This document shows, piece by piece, positions 16,425-27,640 of a stretch of 64,000 nt of DNA; positions within the stretch are counted from its first letter, which is position 1, and each line of letters starts with the position of its first letter. The notes beneath the pieces were generated by a model, which searched no databases, had not been told where the DNA came from, and saw nothing but the letters and a program-made list of their open reading frames with translations. Position numbers and translations under genes: made by a program. The stretch is from Candidatus Peregrinibacteria bacterium (GTDB lineage: Bacteria > Patescibacteriota > Gracilibacteria > Peribacterales > Peribacteraceae). Location: positions 108,211-172,210 of the forward strand of contig JAUSFD010000024.1 in the NCBI GenBank assembly GCA_030649955.1. Reading direction: 5' to 3'.

Positions 16425-17777
16425 ATGTCACAAACTGAATTCCGAACACCGAAGGGCACGCACGACGTCCTCCCAGAGGATCACCAGTACATGACGTACA
16501 TCAAGAAAGCCGTGCGTCACCGCTGCCGCCAGGCAGGCTACAAGCGCATCGATACTCCGATGTTCGAGCATCGCGCGATCTTCGAACGCGGGATCGGTGC
16601 GCACACGGACATCGTGGAGAAGGAGCTCTTCCTCGTCTCGGGGAGCAAGCGTGAGGGGGGAGAAGATGCGGCACCGGTCTTCGCGTTGCGACCCGAATTC
16701 ACCGCAGGCATCTGCCGCTCGTATATCGAGCATGGGATGCAGCAACTGCCGCAACCTGTCGAGCTCTACGCCATCGGACAGTGCTTCCGACACGACCGTC
16801 CCCAGAAGGGGCGCTACCGGCAGTTCCACCAGTTCGACCTGGAAGTGATCGGCCTCCGGGACCCCAGCCTGGATGCGCAGCTGATCCACGTGCTCAAGAA
16901 CATCCTCTCCGATATCAAGATCTTCAGTCGCCTGACGCTGCAAATCAACAACATCGGTCAGCCGGAGAGCCGGAAGGCATTTGCAGATGCGCTGAAGGAC
17001 TACTTCATTGGGAAGGAGCGGCACCTGCCGGAGATCGACCGTAACCGCCTGGAGAGTAACCCTATGCGTCTCCTCGACTCGAAGGAGGAGGACACGCAGA
17101 TCCTCGTGAAGAATGCGCCTAAGCTCTCGCAGTTCGTCTCCGAGGAGAGCAAGCAGTACCACGAGACGGTTCTCGAGTATCTCACCGCCCTCGGCGTGCC
17201 TTACATGGAGAATGCATCGCTGGTGCGTGGTCTCGATTACTACACGCAGACGGTCTTCGAGTTCTGGGACCAATCGACCGGGGCACAGAACGCGGTGGGT
17301 GGTGGTGGCCGCTACGACGGGTTGATCGAGCTCCTCGGCGGCAAGCCTACCCCCGGTGTGGGCTTCGCAGGCGGCCTCGAGCGCATGATCTGGCACATGA
17401 AGGAAGCCGGAGTGACAGTGCCGAATAAGGATCAAGTGGATGTCTTCGTGGCACAACTTGGCCCCGAAGCGAAGAAGCAGTGCTTAACCCTCGTGTCGGA
17501 ACTCCGCGAGAAAGGGGTGCACACTGTCGGAGCCCTGGGTGAAGCCAGTCTGAAGAGCCAGATGCGCCTCGCGGATAAATTCCAATCCCGCTACACGCTC
17601 CTCCTCGGGAAGATGGAGGTGAAGCACTCGACGATTATTCTGCGCGACATGCAGGCGGGGAAGCAGAAGGAGATGAAGCTCGCTGACGTCATTCCCGAAG
17701 TGATCAAGCTCCTCGGGAAAGAGAACCTCGATACTTACGTGCTGAGGGATCATATTGGGGACGTGGACGAGGATTAG
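16425..17777 (+). CDS. hisS: Histidyl-tRNA synthetase
   Basis: This class II synthetase charges tRNA-His. The start MSQTEFRTPKGTHDVLP puts motif 1 in its usual place. Motif 2 covers the GQCFRHDRPQKGRYRQFHQFD loop, the histidine A motif is LVRGLDYYTQTVFEF, GGGGRYDGL follows, and motif 3 is GVGFAGGLERM. The C-terminal anticodon-binding domain starts near residue 345 (VDVFVAQLG). Length 450 is slightly above the family mean because of an insert around 165-250. The longer upstream frame lacks homology. Its stop codon TAG starts a GGATTN repeat arm. Confidence 0.97.
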   Translation: MSQTEFRTPKGTHDVLPEDHQYMTYIKKAVRHRCRQAGYKRIDTPMFEHRAIFERGIGAHTDIVEKELFLVSGSKREGGEDAAPVFALRPEFTAGICRSYIEHGMQQLPQPVELYAIGQCFRHDRPQKGRYRQFHQFDLEVIGLRDPSLDAQLIHVLKNILSDIKIFSRLTLQINNIGQPESRKAFADALKDYFIGKERHLPEIDRNRLESNPMRLLDSKEEDTQILVKNAPKLSQFVSEESKQYHETVLEYLTALGVPYMENASLVRGLDYYTQTVFEFWDQSTGAQNAVGGGGRYDGLIELLGGKPTPGVGFAGGLERMIWHMKEAGVTVPNKDQVDVFVAQLGPEAKKQCLTLVSELREKGVHTVGALGEASLKSQMRLADKFQSRYTLLLGKMEVKHSTIILRDMQAGKQKEMKLADVIPEVIKLLGKENLDTYVLRDHIGDVDED

Positions 17778-17788
17778 GATTGGGGACT

Positions 17789-18164
17789 ATGCAATTCACC
17801 GATCTTGTTGCGTGGCAGAAGACAATGGACCTTGTAGAGATCGTCTACAACCTCACGAAGAAGTACCAGAAAGATGAGCAGTACGGCCTCACCTCCCAAT
17901 TACGAAGAGCTTCCTCTAGCATTCTCGCAAACATTGCAGAGGGTTTCGCGCGAGCAGGTTCCGCGGACAAATCGAACAAGTACATCATTGCTCGAGGAGA
18001 ATGCTCTGAAACGCATGCTCTCCTCCTTGTGAGCAAGCGACTGAAAATAGTCACAGATGAGCAGATACAACCAGCAATTGCACTCTGTACAGACATTTGG
18101 AAGAATGCTCACCGGCCTCATACAAACATACACTCGAGGAAAAACCCCCAAATCCAAATCCTAA
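17789..18164 (+). pseudogene. Four-helix-bundle (S23/IVP-like) protein, frameshifted near its 3' end
   Basis: The start MQFTDLVAWQKTMDLVEIVY and the LRRASSSILANIAEGFAR segment match the 23S rRNA intervening-sequence/four-helix-bundle family. In the annotated frame the chain runs past its natural end into antisense gyrB (to 18391). Removing one A in AAGAATG (18101-18107) restores the typical C-terminus, KMLTGLIQTYTR, and a TAA at 18162. So a single-base insertion, natural or a sequencing error, is likely. The gene sits between two halves of a GGATTN repeat, as if inserted into it. Confidence 0.75.
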
Positions 18165-18187
18165 TCCTAATCCTAATCCAAATCCTA
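18149..18187. repeat. AATCCN repeat arm after the four-helix-bundle gene
   Basis: At least six AATCC(T/A) units occur in a row, complementary to GGATTAGGATTGGGG at 17771-17784 around the hisS stop codon. The arms are separated by about 365 bases holding the four-helix-bundle gene. They form the same element as at 1948-2018, split open. Confidence 0.7.
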
Positions 18188-18189
18188 CC

Positions 18190-20331
<2,142 letters not shown>

Positions 20332-20359
20332 CTATTCTGCACTACTCTACGCCAACCGC

Positions 20360-20575
20360 ATGGCCATCCACGCGCACAAGCACGGCGACGAGAGCAATGA
20401 CCGCCTCCAACAGCGGTTCAAGAAACAGATGCAGAAAACGGGGCTTCTGAAGATGCTCCGCGAGCGCTCCTCCTTCAAGCGCAAGCGCACGCGCCGCCTC
20501 GAGCGGCTCCGCGCCCTCAAGCGCGAGGAGTTCCGCGCGCAGAATAAGAAGCAGCAGTTCTACTCTCACATGTAG
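20360..20575 (+). CDS. rpsU: Ribosomal protein S21-like
   Basis: The 71-residue basic protein has the S21 pattern: an acidic/charged start, RFKKQMQKTGLLKMLRERSSFKRKRTRRLERLRALKR with alternating Arg/Lys and hydrophobic residues, and a short tail. S21 binds the 30S platform near the anti-Shine-Dalgarno end of 16S rRNA. The ATG at 20360 (MAIHAHKHGD) is preferred to upstream in-frame ATGs that lie in the gyrB leader. Confidence 0.88.
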   Translation: MAIHAHKHGDESNDRLQQRFKKQMQKTGLLKMLRERSSFKRKRTRRLERLRALKREEFRAQNKKQQFYSHM

Positions 20576-20590
20576 CTCCGAAGGAGAAAT

Positions 20591-20704
20591 CCCAAGTTCC
20601 AAAACCCAAAACCCAAACAACTTCCAATGACCAAATTTCAAAATTTTTGGAACTTGTGATGTAGAAATTTTTTGGGTTTTGGGTTTTGGGTTTTGGGTTT
20701 TCCC
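20591..20704. repeat. AAACCC-unit hairpin between rpsU and the S41 protease
   Basis: The left arm has CCCAAGTTCC and several AAAACCC units. The right arm ends in four GGGTTTT units (20673-20704), with GGAACTTG in between, complementary to the left arm. A second inner pair, CCAAATTTC/AAATTTTTGG, lies at the tip. The element fills the space between convergent genes. Confidence 0.8.
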
Positions 20705-22302
20705 TACCGGAGGAGTTCCAGCGCCTTCAGCATAGGCTCGTCCCTCTCCCCCTCCTCGACGAGGTGATCCGGCATCACGCCGACGCCGTCGATCTTGCGT
20801 CCCGCAGGTGTGAGCCACTCGGCGACGGTCATCTTCAGAGTCGAGCCGTCATTGAACTGGAGCACCTGCTGCACTGTCCCCTTCCCGAAGCTCTTCTGAC
20901 CTACGAGCACCGCCCGCTTCGCGTCCTGGAGAGCACCTGCAACGATCTCCGACGCACTCGCGGAACCTCTGTTCACGAGCACGACGAGCGGCATGGAGGG
21001 ATCGATGGTCGGAGCACCCGTCGTCACTTCCTCGCGCGTCTCTCCCTTCGCAACGATCTTCGCGACCGTGCTGCCCTCCGGGAGGAAGTTACTCGCGACG
21101 ACGTCGGCAGCGTGGAGGAGCCCACCGGGATTGTTCCGGAGATCGAGGATGATCCCACTCGGCTTCTGCTTTGCCACCTCCTCCATGAGACCACGGAGAT
21201 CGCGATCCGTCGTCTGCCCAAACTGCACGATCTTCACAACGGCGACATTCCCCTGGAACTTGATGATGATCTCTGGTACGCGCACGAGGTCGCGCAGAAC
21301 CTCCACGTCGAACTCCGCGCCTTCCCTGCGAATCCGCAGCTTCACACTCGTCCCCTTGGGACCGCGAACGCGGCTGACCGCATCCTCGAAGCTTAACCCT
21401 GCGAGACTCTTATCATCCGCGGCAATGATCTCATCCCCCGGTTTGAGCCCTGCCTTCTCGGCTGGGGAGGAAGGGAGGGGAGAGACGATGATGAGGACTG
21501 TCCCCTTCTGCTCCACTTGCGCACCAATGCCCGTCACCTCACCCTGGATCTGCGTCTGGAAGTTGCGCGCACTCGCGGGGCGCATGAACGTCGTATATGG
21601 GTCGCCGAGGCTCTGGACCAATCCCTCGGCCGCGCGGAAGGAGGCCTCGTCCGCCTTGATCTTGTCCTTGTAGAGGTACTCGTCGTTGAGGAGGTTCCAG
21701 ATCGTCTGGAGGATCTCGCCGTTGGGGAGCTCGCGCTGCGTTCGCGGGGCGATCTTCACCCGGATGACCTCCACCTTGGAATCCGATTCCTCCTCCATCG
21801 AGGCCGAACGCTTGACTCTACTGAGGAGCAGGCGCGACTCGCGCAGGGTGAGCGGTCGCTTGGCGCCGAAGACCGTCGCGCGCAGGGGCTTGAGCCACTG
21901 TCGATCGATGGCAATCTGGATCGCGCGCGCCTCCACGGTGTTGCGGCGAATATCGCTGAACTCCTGCGTCGTCTTGGGTTCCGGGAGACTGAGGAGCTTC
22001 ACGAGCACCTGCACTGCCTGGCTCCGCGTGATGGGCTCCGTGAGCTTCAGGTCCTTCCCGAAGACACTGAGAGCACTCCGTGCGTGCGCCGTGCGCACAG
22101 CCGGCAGGAGCGACGCGGGGACTCCCGTGTACGGAACAGTCCCCTTCTCTGTGATCGTCAGCGAGAGAGTATCCACCGCATCCTTGATGAAGGATCCGCG
22201 CGAGATCGTCCCTGCATCCGCACTCGCTACAGTTGCGTCTGCCGCCAGGAGCGGGGACGGGAGAGAGAGGACGATGAGCAGCGCCGCGAGCGGGCGTGCC
22301 AT
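20704..22302 (-). CDS. S41-family C-terminal processing protease with SLH-like domains
   Basis: This is an exported protease of the CtpA/Tsp type that cleaves proteins at their C-termini. From MARPLAALLIVLSLPSPLLA it has a signal peptide, then a region of about 130 residues with SLH-like segments, then an N-terminal helical domain. A PDZ domain follows (SPAEKAGLKPGDEIIAADDKS), then the peptidase core with the catalytic Ser in GSASASE and the Lys in QKSFGKGT. An alternative ATG at 22359 with a GGAG spaced six bases upstream would add 19 residues. SLH modules on a CtpA protease are unusual but fit wall anchoring. Confidence 0.92.
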   Translation of the reverse strand: MARPLAALLIVLSLPSPLLAADATVASADAGTISRGSFIKDAVDTLSLTITEKGTVPYTGVPASLLPAVRTAHARSALSVFGKDLKLTEPITRSQAVQVLVKLLSLPEPKTTQEFSDIRRNTVEARAIQIAIDRQWLKPLRATVFGAKRPLTLRESRLLLSRVKRSASMEEESDSKVEVIRVKIAPRTQRELPNGEILQTIWNLLNDEYLYKDKIKADEASFRAAEGLVQSLGDPYTTFMRPASARNFQTQIQGEVTGIGAQVEQKGTVLIIVSPLPSSPAEKAGLKPGDEIIAADDKSLAGLSFEDAVSRVRGPKGTSVKLRIRREGAEFDVEVLRDLVRVPEIIIKFQGNVAVVKIVQFGQTTDRDLRGLMEEVAKQKPSGIILDLRNNPGGLLHAADVVASNFLPEGSTVAKIVAKGETREEVTTGAPTIDPSMPLVVLVNRGSASASEIVAGALQDAKRAVLVGQKSFGKGTVQQVLQFNDGSTLKMTVAEWLTPAGRKIDGVGVMPDHLVEEGERDEPMLKALELLR

Positions 22303-22547
22303 GTACCGAGAAAAACGGCTGTAAACTGTGGAGTCGTTGATTGTGCGGGGGCGGAGCATCGAGGGCTCCATGGTATACCACTTCACGTTTCGAACAACCC
22401 CTTTCACGACGAACTATTGTGTCGCTTTGTTGGGTTGTCGGGAAACGCTACGCGGTACCCTCCTCCGCCTCTTGGCTACGGACGGGCAGGCGAGAGGAGA
22501 AAGCATTTGGTACTCACGAAGAATGATCCTGCGCATGCAACTTGGCA

Positions 22548-23912
22548 TCACACAACCCCCTCCACAGTGACAAATGCTTCAGTGGAAATTCTCCTGCCAC
22601 GCTCCTTCGCATTCTCTCTGCTCGCGAAGAGACCTGTGAGCAACCAGAATCCCCCCACGACGTAGAGGAGGGAGGGGAAGAGGAGCAGTGAGACGTAGCG
22701 CAGGACGGAATCCGGTGCGGAACCCATGAGGTCCCCGAGCGTGCGTGGGTTCCCCGGGAGGATCTCTGGAAGGGTCACCATGAAGTTGCAGAAGGTATGC
22801 AGGAGCGTGGCACTCACGATCCCCAGGATCACCATCTCCACCTGGAAGACCGTCTTCGTCTGGACCCGGAAGAGGGAATGGATCCCCTCTGCGAGGAAGT
22901 GACGCTTCCCGGTACGTTTCCCCTCCTCAAGGTACGGCTCCGCGAAGATCGCTACCCCCAGGAAGTAGCCAAAGACTCCCGTTGCAACGATATGCACCAT
23001 ACTCGTGAGGATGGAGCGGCCGAGCACGTTGGCGAAGAACCCCATCCAATCCTTGTCCGCAGGGATCAGGAGGTACTCCTTCACGAACCCGAGGAAGTAC
23101 CCGGGGTTCGCAATGTTCTCTGCGAAAGCGAAACCGATCGCCACGATGATCGCGAGTTCCATCACCTCATCGATGCTGGAGAACACCCGCTGTCCCGAGC
23201 GCTTGAGCACCCAGAACTTGCTCGTCTCCTCGATGAGGCCAACGAAAACGAACGACAGGAAGACGGAGAGGAGTGTTCCGCGCACTCCGGAAATCCCCGT
23301 GATCTGCCCGGAGACGAACGACTCCGTCGTCGCACTGAAGCTCTCTGGGACAATACGCAGGAGGAAGAACTGGAACTCGATGCCGTTGCGGACCAGCGTG
23401 TCGTAGAAGAGGATCGGCACCGTCGAGGCCATTCCCGCGAAGAACATCATGATGACAGCGCTCAGTCGCTCGCGGTGGTATTCCAGAAAGAGCGCACACC
23501 AGATCACCGCGGGGACGAGTGCAACGCCGATGGCGAGTGCATGGGCGAACCGGTCGGCAGGCGACTCCTTCCACAGGACATGCAAGGCGATCCAGAAGAC
23601 GAATGTCCCGAGGACTGTCGCCTTCGTCTTCGGCTCCCACGGTCCAAAGAGCATCCGCCAGCTCACGGCGATGAGAAGAATACCGAGCGCTGCTGAGTGA
23701 GCATTCTCTCGGATTCCCGGGCTCAGGAGAGTATCGACAACGCGGATCAATCCGACGGACAGTACCGTCCCGAGGACGCAAGCGAAGAGGTAGTGCTCGT
23801 TCCTGTGCTTGAGCCTCCCCGCCAGGTCTAGGCTGGCAACGGCGATGACCCCAATCAGCGCAATCACGCCGCGCGAGAGGGTGAAATCGAAGGCGAGGGA
23901 GTTGAGGTTCAT
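22548..23912 (-). CDS. PrsW-family intramembrane metalloprotease
   Basis: A multi-helix membrane protein of about 454 residues with all four PrsW signature positions: VGLIEETSKFW (EExxK), IGFAFAENIA (FxxxEN), SMVHIVATGVFGY (HxxxxG) and ATLLHTFCNF (HxxxN). Known members cleave anti-sigma factors or similar membrane proteins; this one has an extra N-terminal set of helices. The start is taken at the second Met (23912) because a strong promoter places transcription start at this position; the first Met lies three bases from the -10 box. Confidence 0.85.
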   Translation of the reverse strand: MNLNSLAFDFTLSRGVIALIGVIAVASLDLAGRLKHRNEHYLFACVLGTVLSVGLIRVVDTLLSPGIRENAHSAALGILLIAVSWRMLFGPWEPKTKATVLGTFVFWIALHVLWKESPADRFAHALAIGVALVPAVIWCALFLEYHRERLSAVIMMFFAGMASTVPILFYDTLVRNGIEFQFFLLRIVPESFSATTESFVSGQITGISGVRGTLLSVFLSFVFVGLIEETSKFWVLKRSGQRVFSSIDEVMELAIIVAIGFAFAENIANPGYFLGFVKEYLLIPADKDWMGFFANVLGRSILTSMVHIVATGVFGYFLGVAIFAEPYLEEGKRTGKRHFLAEGIHSLFRVQTKTVFQVEMVILGIVSATLLHTFCNFMVTLPEILPGNPRTLGDLMGSAPDSVLRYVSLLLFPSLLYVVGGFWLLTGLFASRENAKERGRRISTEAFVTVEGVV

Positions 23913-23921
23913 GTTCATATT

Positions 23922-23950
23922 ATTATATCATTTTTCATGCAAAATGTACA
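23922..23950 (-). promoter_or_regulatory. Promoter of the PrsW-like gene
   Basis: Read on the minus strand: TGTACA (23945-23950, 4/6 to the -35), a 17-base spacer, then consensus TATAAT (23922-23927). The -10 ends nine bases before the ATG at 23912, predicting a leaderless mRNA. Confidence 0.7.
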
Positions 23951-24005
23951 GTAGCCTTCCACGCCGTATTCATGAAAGATACGCAAGCATCCCGCGTTTC
24001 TCCCC

Positions 24006-25403
24006 ATGCCCGCCCCCACCCTCGACGCCCTCGTCTCCCTCTGCAAACGGCGGGGGTTCATCTTCCCGGGATCAGAGATCTACGGAGGTCTGGCGAACAC
24101 GTGGGACTACGGTCCGCTGGGGATCGAGTTCAAGAACCGTGTCCAGCGCCACTGGTGGCGGTGCTTCGTCCAGCAGCGTCAGGACATGATGGGCATCGAG
24201 TCTGCGATCCTCATGAACCCGAAGGTGTGGGAAGCGAGCGGCCACGTATCGAACTTCGGCGATCCTCTCATCGACTGTAGAAAATGCAAGGAGCGCTTCC
24301 GCGGCGATAAGCTCCTCGAGGAGAAGCTCGGTGTGGAAGCAGCAGCTGTTCTCACACTGGATCAAGTGCAACCGATGCTCATGGCAGAGAAAATCCCGTG
24401 CCCTTCGTGCGGCGCCGTCGACTGGACACCTGCGAAGAAGTTCAACCTCATGTTCCGCACGCAGCAGGGTGTCGTCGAGGGGGAAGGGAACGACATCTAC
24501 CTGCGACCAGAGACAGCGCAGGGTATGTTCGTGAACTTCAAGAACATCGTTCAGACGATGCGTCCTCGATTACCCTTCGGAGTCGCGCAGATCGGGAAGT
24601 CCTTCAGAAACGAAATCACGCCGGGCAACTTCACGTACCGCACCCGGGAATTTGAGCAGATGGAGATCGAGTACTTCGTAGAGCCGGGGACGGAGAACGA
24701 GCACTACGAGGCGTGGAAGAAGGAACTCTGGAACTGGTACCGGGACCTGGGGATTCCGGAGGACCGCATGCGCTTTCGCGAGCACGAGATGGAGGAGCGG
24801 TCGCACTACAGTTCGATGACCTACGACATCGAGTACCTGTTCCCCTGGGGATGGGGGGAACTCGTCGGCCTCGCGAACCGCGGGGACTTCGACTTAACGC
24901 AGCACGAGAAGTTCAGCGGCGAGGACCTCAAGTACACAGACCCCGATGACCCAACGCGGAAGTTCCTCCCCTACGTGGTGGAACCGGCGTTCGGCTGCAC
25001 ACGCACTGTACTCACGCTCCTCCTGGAAGCGTACACGGAGGAGACTCTCGAGAATGGGGAGCCGAGAACGGTCCTGAAGTTCGACCGGAGAATTGCGCCC
25101 ATCGACGTCGCTATCCTGCCGCTCAGTAAGAAGGAACACCTCATTGCGAAAGCACAAGAATTGTACAAAAAAATTACTCAGGAAACGGACCTGACCGTCG
25201 ACTTCGATGTCACAGGATCCATCGGCAAGCGCTACCGCCGCCAGGATGAAGTGGGCACCCCGTCGTGCATCACGGTCGACTTCGGGACGTTGGGAGAGGA
25301 TACAGAACAGGGGGAAAAGGACACGGTGACCATCCGCGATCGGGATACCTTGAAGCAGGTGAGACTCTCAATCGGCTCCTTACTGGAGCAGCTCAAAGCC
25401 TAA
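24006..25403 (+). CDS. glyS: Glycyl-tRNA synthetase, homodimeric type
   Basis: This is an alpha2-type class II enzyme of 465 residues. The N-terminus TLDALVSLCKRRGFIFPGSEIYGG is typical, followed by a zinc-ribbon-like insert with CRKC and CPSC pairs. RPETAQGMFVNFKN, the motif 2 region GKSFRNEITP and motif 3 in VEPAFGCTRT are present. The C-terminal anticodon-binding domain begins APIDVAILPL. Four TYDIEYLFPWGWGEL residues mark the Gly pocket. It is transcribed away from the PrsW-like gene. No Shine-Dalgarno sequence is visible. Confidence 0.97.
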   Translation: MPAPTLDALVSLCKRRGFIFPGSEIYGGLANTWDYGPLGIEFKNRVQRHWWRCFVQQRQDMMGIESAILMNPKVWEASGHVSNFGDPLIDCRKCKERFRGDKLLEEKLGVEAAAVLTLDQVQPMLMAEKIPCPSCGAVDWTPAKKFNLMFRTQQGVVEGEGNDIYLRPETAQGMFVNFKNIVQTMRPRLPFGVAQIGKSFRNEITPGNFTYRTREFEQMEIEYFVEPGTENEHYEAWKKELWNWYRDLGIPEDRMRFREHEMEERSHYSSMTYDIEYLFPWGWGELVGLANRGDFDLTQHEKFSGEDLKYTDPDDPTRKFLPYVVEPAFGCTRTVLTLLLEAYTEETLENGEPRTVLKFDRRIAPIDVAILPLSKKEHLIAKAQELYKKITQETDLTVDFDVTGSIGKRYRRQDEVGTPSCITVDFGTLGEDTEQGEKDTVTIRDRDTLKQVRLSIGSLLEQLKA

Positions 25404-25452
25404 TTAGTCCGGAAAAACTCCATCAAGAGAATTTGTGAGCTCACCTGGCTGT

Positions 25453-25719
25453 TCACTCCTCACCATCATTCATGGATGCCCCTTCCAGTAGTCGGCGGTA
25501 ATCGACATTGAATGGGTCACCTGCCCGATCGCAGAGTTTTCGTAACCAGGTCTGGACGAAGCTACCGGGGACTTTGATCTGCTCAGCGATACGTCTCTTT
25601 AGCTCGGCATCAGCTTTACCAGCCATGAAGGTTAGCAATTCATTGTCTGAAACTTCCATATATTTTTCATTGTCAGTGAATTCCACTTCGGAGTCAAGAA
25701 CTGCCAATTCCGCTTGCAC
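25453..25719 (-). CDS. Unknown small acidic protein
   Basis: The 88-residue protein (GTG start) is not recognised. It has an acidic N-terminal half (VLDSEVEFTDNEKYMEVSDNE) and a helical C-terminal half with FVQTWLRKLCDRAGDPFNVDYRRLL. A CATAAT box (25727-25732) ends seven bases before the GTG, supporting this start. The sequence is AT-richer than its neighbours. It faces glyS tail to tail. Confidence 0.5.
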   Translation of the reverse strand: MQAELAVLDSEVEFTDNEKYMEVSDNELLTFMAGKADAELKRRIAEQIKVPGSFVQTWLRKLCDRAGDPFNVDYRRLLEGASMNDGEE

Positions 25720-25996
25720 TCTGCAAATTATGAAGGTATAGAGTGCTCACACCACCTCCGACCGATCGTCGCGGTCCTGATCCCGAAGGGATCACCCTGC
25801 TTGCCCACCGAAGTCCGCTGAGGCGGACGAAGGTGGGAGTGAGAGAAGGGTGGCCCAAAAGGATATCCTCCGCCCCCGTACGAGAAGACGTCGAAGGTCT
25901 GCCCCAAGGATTTCTCCACAGCAGGAAACTGGTTCGGTCTCTGGACACGGAGTCCAAGGCCTAGCCCAAATCCTAATCCCAATCCCAATCCTCTCC
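25720..25996. other. Hairpin-rich intergenic region upstream of rpsB
   Basis: No gene is seen. It contains GATCCC-GAA-GGGATC (around 25776-25790), then a larger imperfect hairpin, CCCACCGAAGTCCGC/GCGGACGAAGGTGGG (around 25804-25838), and a single AATCCN repeat arm (about 25972-25994) that ends three bases before the rpsB ATG. The rpsB promoter must be here, but I cannot place it confidently. Confidence 0.6.
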
Positions 25997-26731
25997 ATGA
26001 CCATTCCCTCCGAGAAAGAGCTCCTCGCCGCTGCGTGCCACTTCGGTCACCGCAAGGAGAAGTGGAACCCGAAGATGGCGCCGTACCTCTACGGGGTGCG
26101 CAAGGGCGTCCACATCTTCGATCTCACGCTGACGGTTGAGCATCTGCGCAAAACCTGCGAAGCGCTGAAGAAGTTCCAAGATGAGGGCAAGACGATCCTC
26201 TTCCTCTCCACGAAGCAGCAGGCGATTCCGCTGCTGGAGAAACTCGCTACCGCTGTGAACCAGCCGATGGTGACGAAGAAGTGGATCCCGGGACTGCTCA
26301 CGAACTGGTCGACCATCAAGCGCCGGCTCAAGTACTACTTGGAGCTCCAGCGATCGTTCCAGACGGGGGAGATCGAGAAGTACACGAAGAAAGAGCAGAC
26401 GAGCCTCCGGAAGAAGCTCGCGAAGTTGGATAACGCCCTCTCCGGCGTCTCGAAGATGACTGGCCTCCCCGATGCCGTGTTCGTCGTCGACGCCGTCCGC
26501 GACCGGGTCGCCGTCCTCGAGGCCGCCGCCCTGAAGATCCCCATCTTCGGCATCTGCGATAGCAATGCGGACCCCGATCACTTCACCACCCTCATCCCAG
26601 CGAACGACGATGCGGTGAGAGCCGTCGCCCTCGTCCTCAATACCATCGAAGCAGCCCTCCTCGAAGGCACGAAGCGCACACCCAAGGCTGAAGAGGAAGA
26701 GTTCGTCCCCGCAGAAGCTGCCGCAGCGTAA
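25997..26731 (+). CDS. rpsB: Ribosomal protein S2
   Basis: The 244-residue protein has the S2 landmarks: CHFGHRKEKWNPKMAPYLYGVRKGVHIFDL, FLSTKQQA, KWIPGLLTNWSTIK, a helical hairpin insert, PDAVFVVDAVRDRVAVLEA and IPIFGICDSNADPD. It closes the 30S body-head junction and recruits S1 in many bacteria. The ATG at 25997 gives the normal N-terminus. The C-terminal extension is acidic and Ala-rich. tsf follows 21 bases later, the classic rpsB-tsf operon. Confidence 0.98.
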   Translation: MTIPSEKELLAAACHFGHRKEKWNPKMAPYLYGVRKGVHIFDLTLTVEHLRKTCEALKKFQDEGKTILFLSTKQQAIPLLEKLATAVNQPMVTKKWIPGLLTNWSTIKRRLKYYLELQRSFQTGEIEKYTKKEQTSLRKKLAKLDNALSGVSKMTGLPDAVFVVDAVRDRVAVLEAAALKIPIFGICDSNADPDHFTTLIPANDDAVRAVALVLNTIEAALLEGTKRTPKAEEEEFVPAEAAAA

Positions 26732-26752
26732 TTCCCCTCCCCCAACCTCACC

Positions 26753-27529
26753 ATGTCCCCCGTCTCCGCCTCCGCCGTCTCGTCTCTGCGCGCCCGCACC
26801 GGCGTCTCCATCCTCGCGTGTAAGGAAGCCCTGGAGGAAGCCGGAGGTGATGAGGAGAAAGCCATAGAGATCCTCCGCAAGCGCGGCATCGCGCAAGCGG
26901 CGAAGAAGTCCGCGCGCGATCAGAGCGAAGGGTTGATCTTCGTTGCAGAGTCAGGCTCGAAGGTAGGTGTGCTCCTCCTCAAGTGCGAGACGGATTTCGT
27001 CGCACGCGATGCAACGTTCCAGTCGATCGGTGAAGCACTCGCGAAGACCCTCCTCGCAAAGGGGGAAGCGGCAATGCGCGCGGAAGCGGAGAAGATCCTC
27101 CCCGATGCCGTGCAGAAGCTGGGGGAGAACATCTCGATCGGCGAAGCGCATTTGATCGAAGCGCCCGTCCTGGGGACGTACGTCCACTCGAATCGCAAGA
27201 TCGCCGTGGTGATTGGTCTCAAGGGCGGTGATGTGGGAAAGGCTCGCGACGTCGCCATGCACGCAACCGCGATGAACCCCCTCTACGTCCATCCAGAGGA
27301 AGCTCCTCTGGAGCTCCTCGCGAAGGAGAAGGAGATCTGGGCCGAGCAGCTGAAGAAGGACGGAAAACCCCCTGCAATCGTGGAGAAAATCATGACCGGG
27401 AAGGAGAGGAAGTTCCGCGAGGAGAACGCGCTCCTCAAGCAGCCGTTTGTGAAGGACTCCCAGAAGTCTGTGGAAGAATACTTGGCAGGTGCGGTAGTTG
27501 TGGCGTACATGAGGCTGTCCGTGTCCTGA
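26753..27529 (+). CDS. tsf: Elongation factor Ts
   Basis: This guanine-nucleotide exchange factor acts on EF-Tu. The UBA-like N-terminus (VSSLRARTGVSILACKEALEEAGGDEEKAIEILRKRG) is followed by the core with the signature CETDFVARD and the helical bundle near 190-240. Length 258 suits the short form. It is co-transcribed with rpsB. A GGGAACA-type hairpin begins a few bases after the stop. Confidence 0.98.
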   Translation: MSPVSASAVSSLRARTGVSILACKEALEEAGGDEEKAIEILRKRGIAQAAKKSARDQSEGLIFVAESGSKVGVLLLKCETDFVARDATFQSIGEALAKTLLAKGEAAMRAEAEKILPDAVQKLGENISIGEAHLIEAPVLGTYVHSNRKIAVVIGLKGGDVGKARDVAMHATAMNPLYVHPEEAPLELLAKEKEIWAEQLKKDGKPPAIVEKIMTGKERKFREENALLKQPFVKDSQKSVEEYLAGAVVVAYMRLSVS

Positions 27530-27532
27530 GAA

Positions 27533-27640
27533 GGGATCAGGAATCTGGGAACAGGGAACAGGAGGGAACCGGGAAAAGACTCACGACGAAGTGAAGCATG
27601 TTTTTCGTTCCCTGATCCCTGTTCCCGGTTCCCTGATCCC
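27533..27640. repeat. GGGAACA-unit hairpin between tsf and the Cys-rich gene
   Basis: The left arm (27533-27574) mixes GGGATCAGGAA and GGGAACAGG units; the right arm (27607-27640) is the near-exact complement, including the GGATCAGG/CCTGATCC variant unit. The variant is present in both arms, so the arms have changed together. The last base overlaps the stop codon of the minus-strand gene. Confidence 0.85.

Noticed and set aside
25720..25996. CRISPR array
   Set aside because: The repeats are single hairpins and a tandem hexamer arm, without regular spacers of unique sequence.
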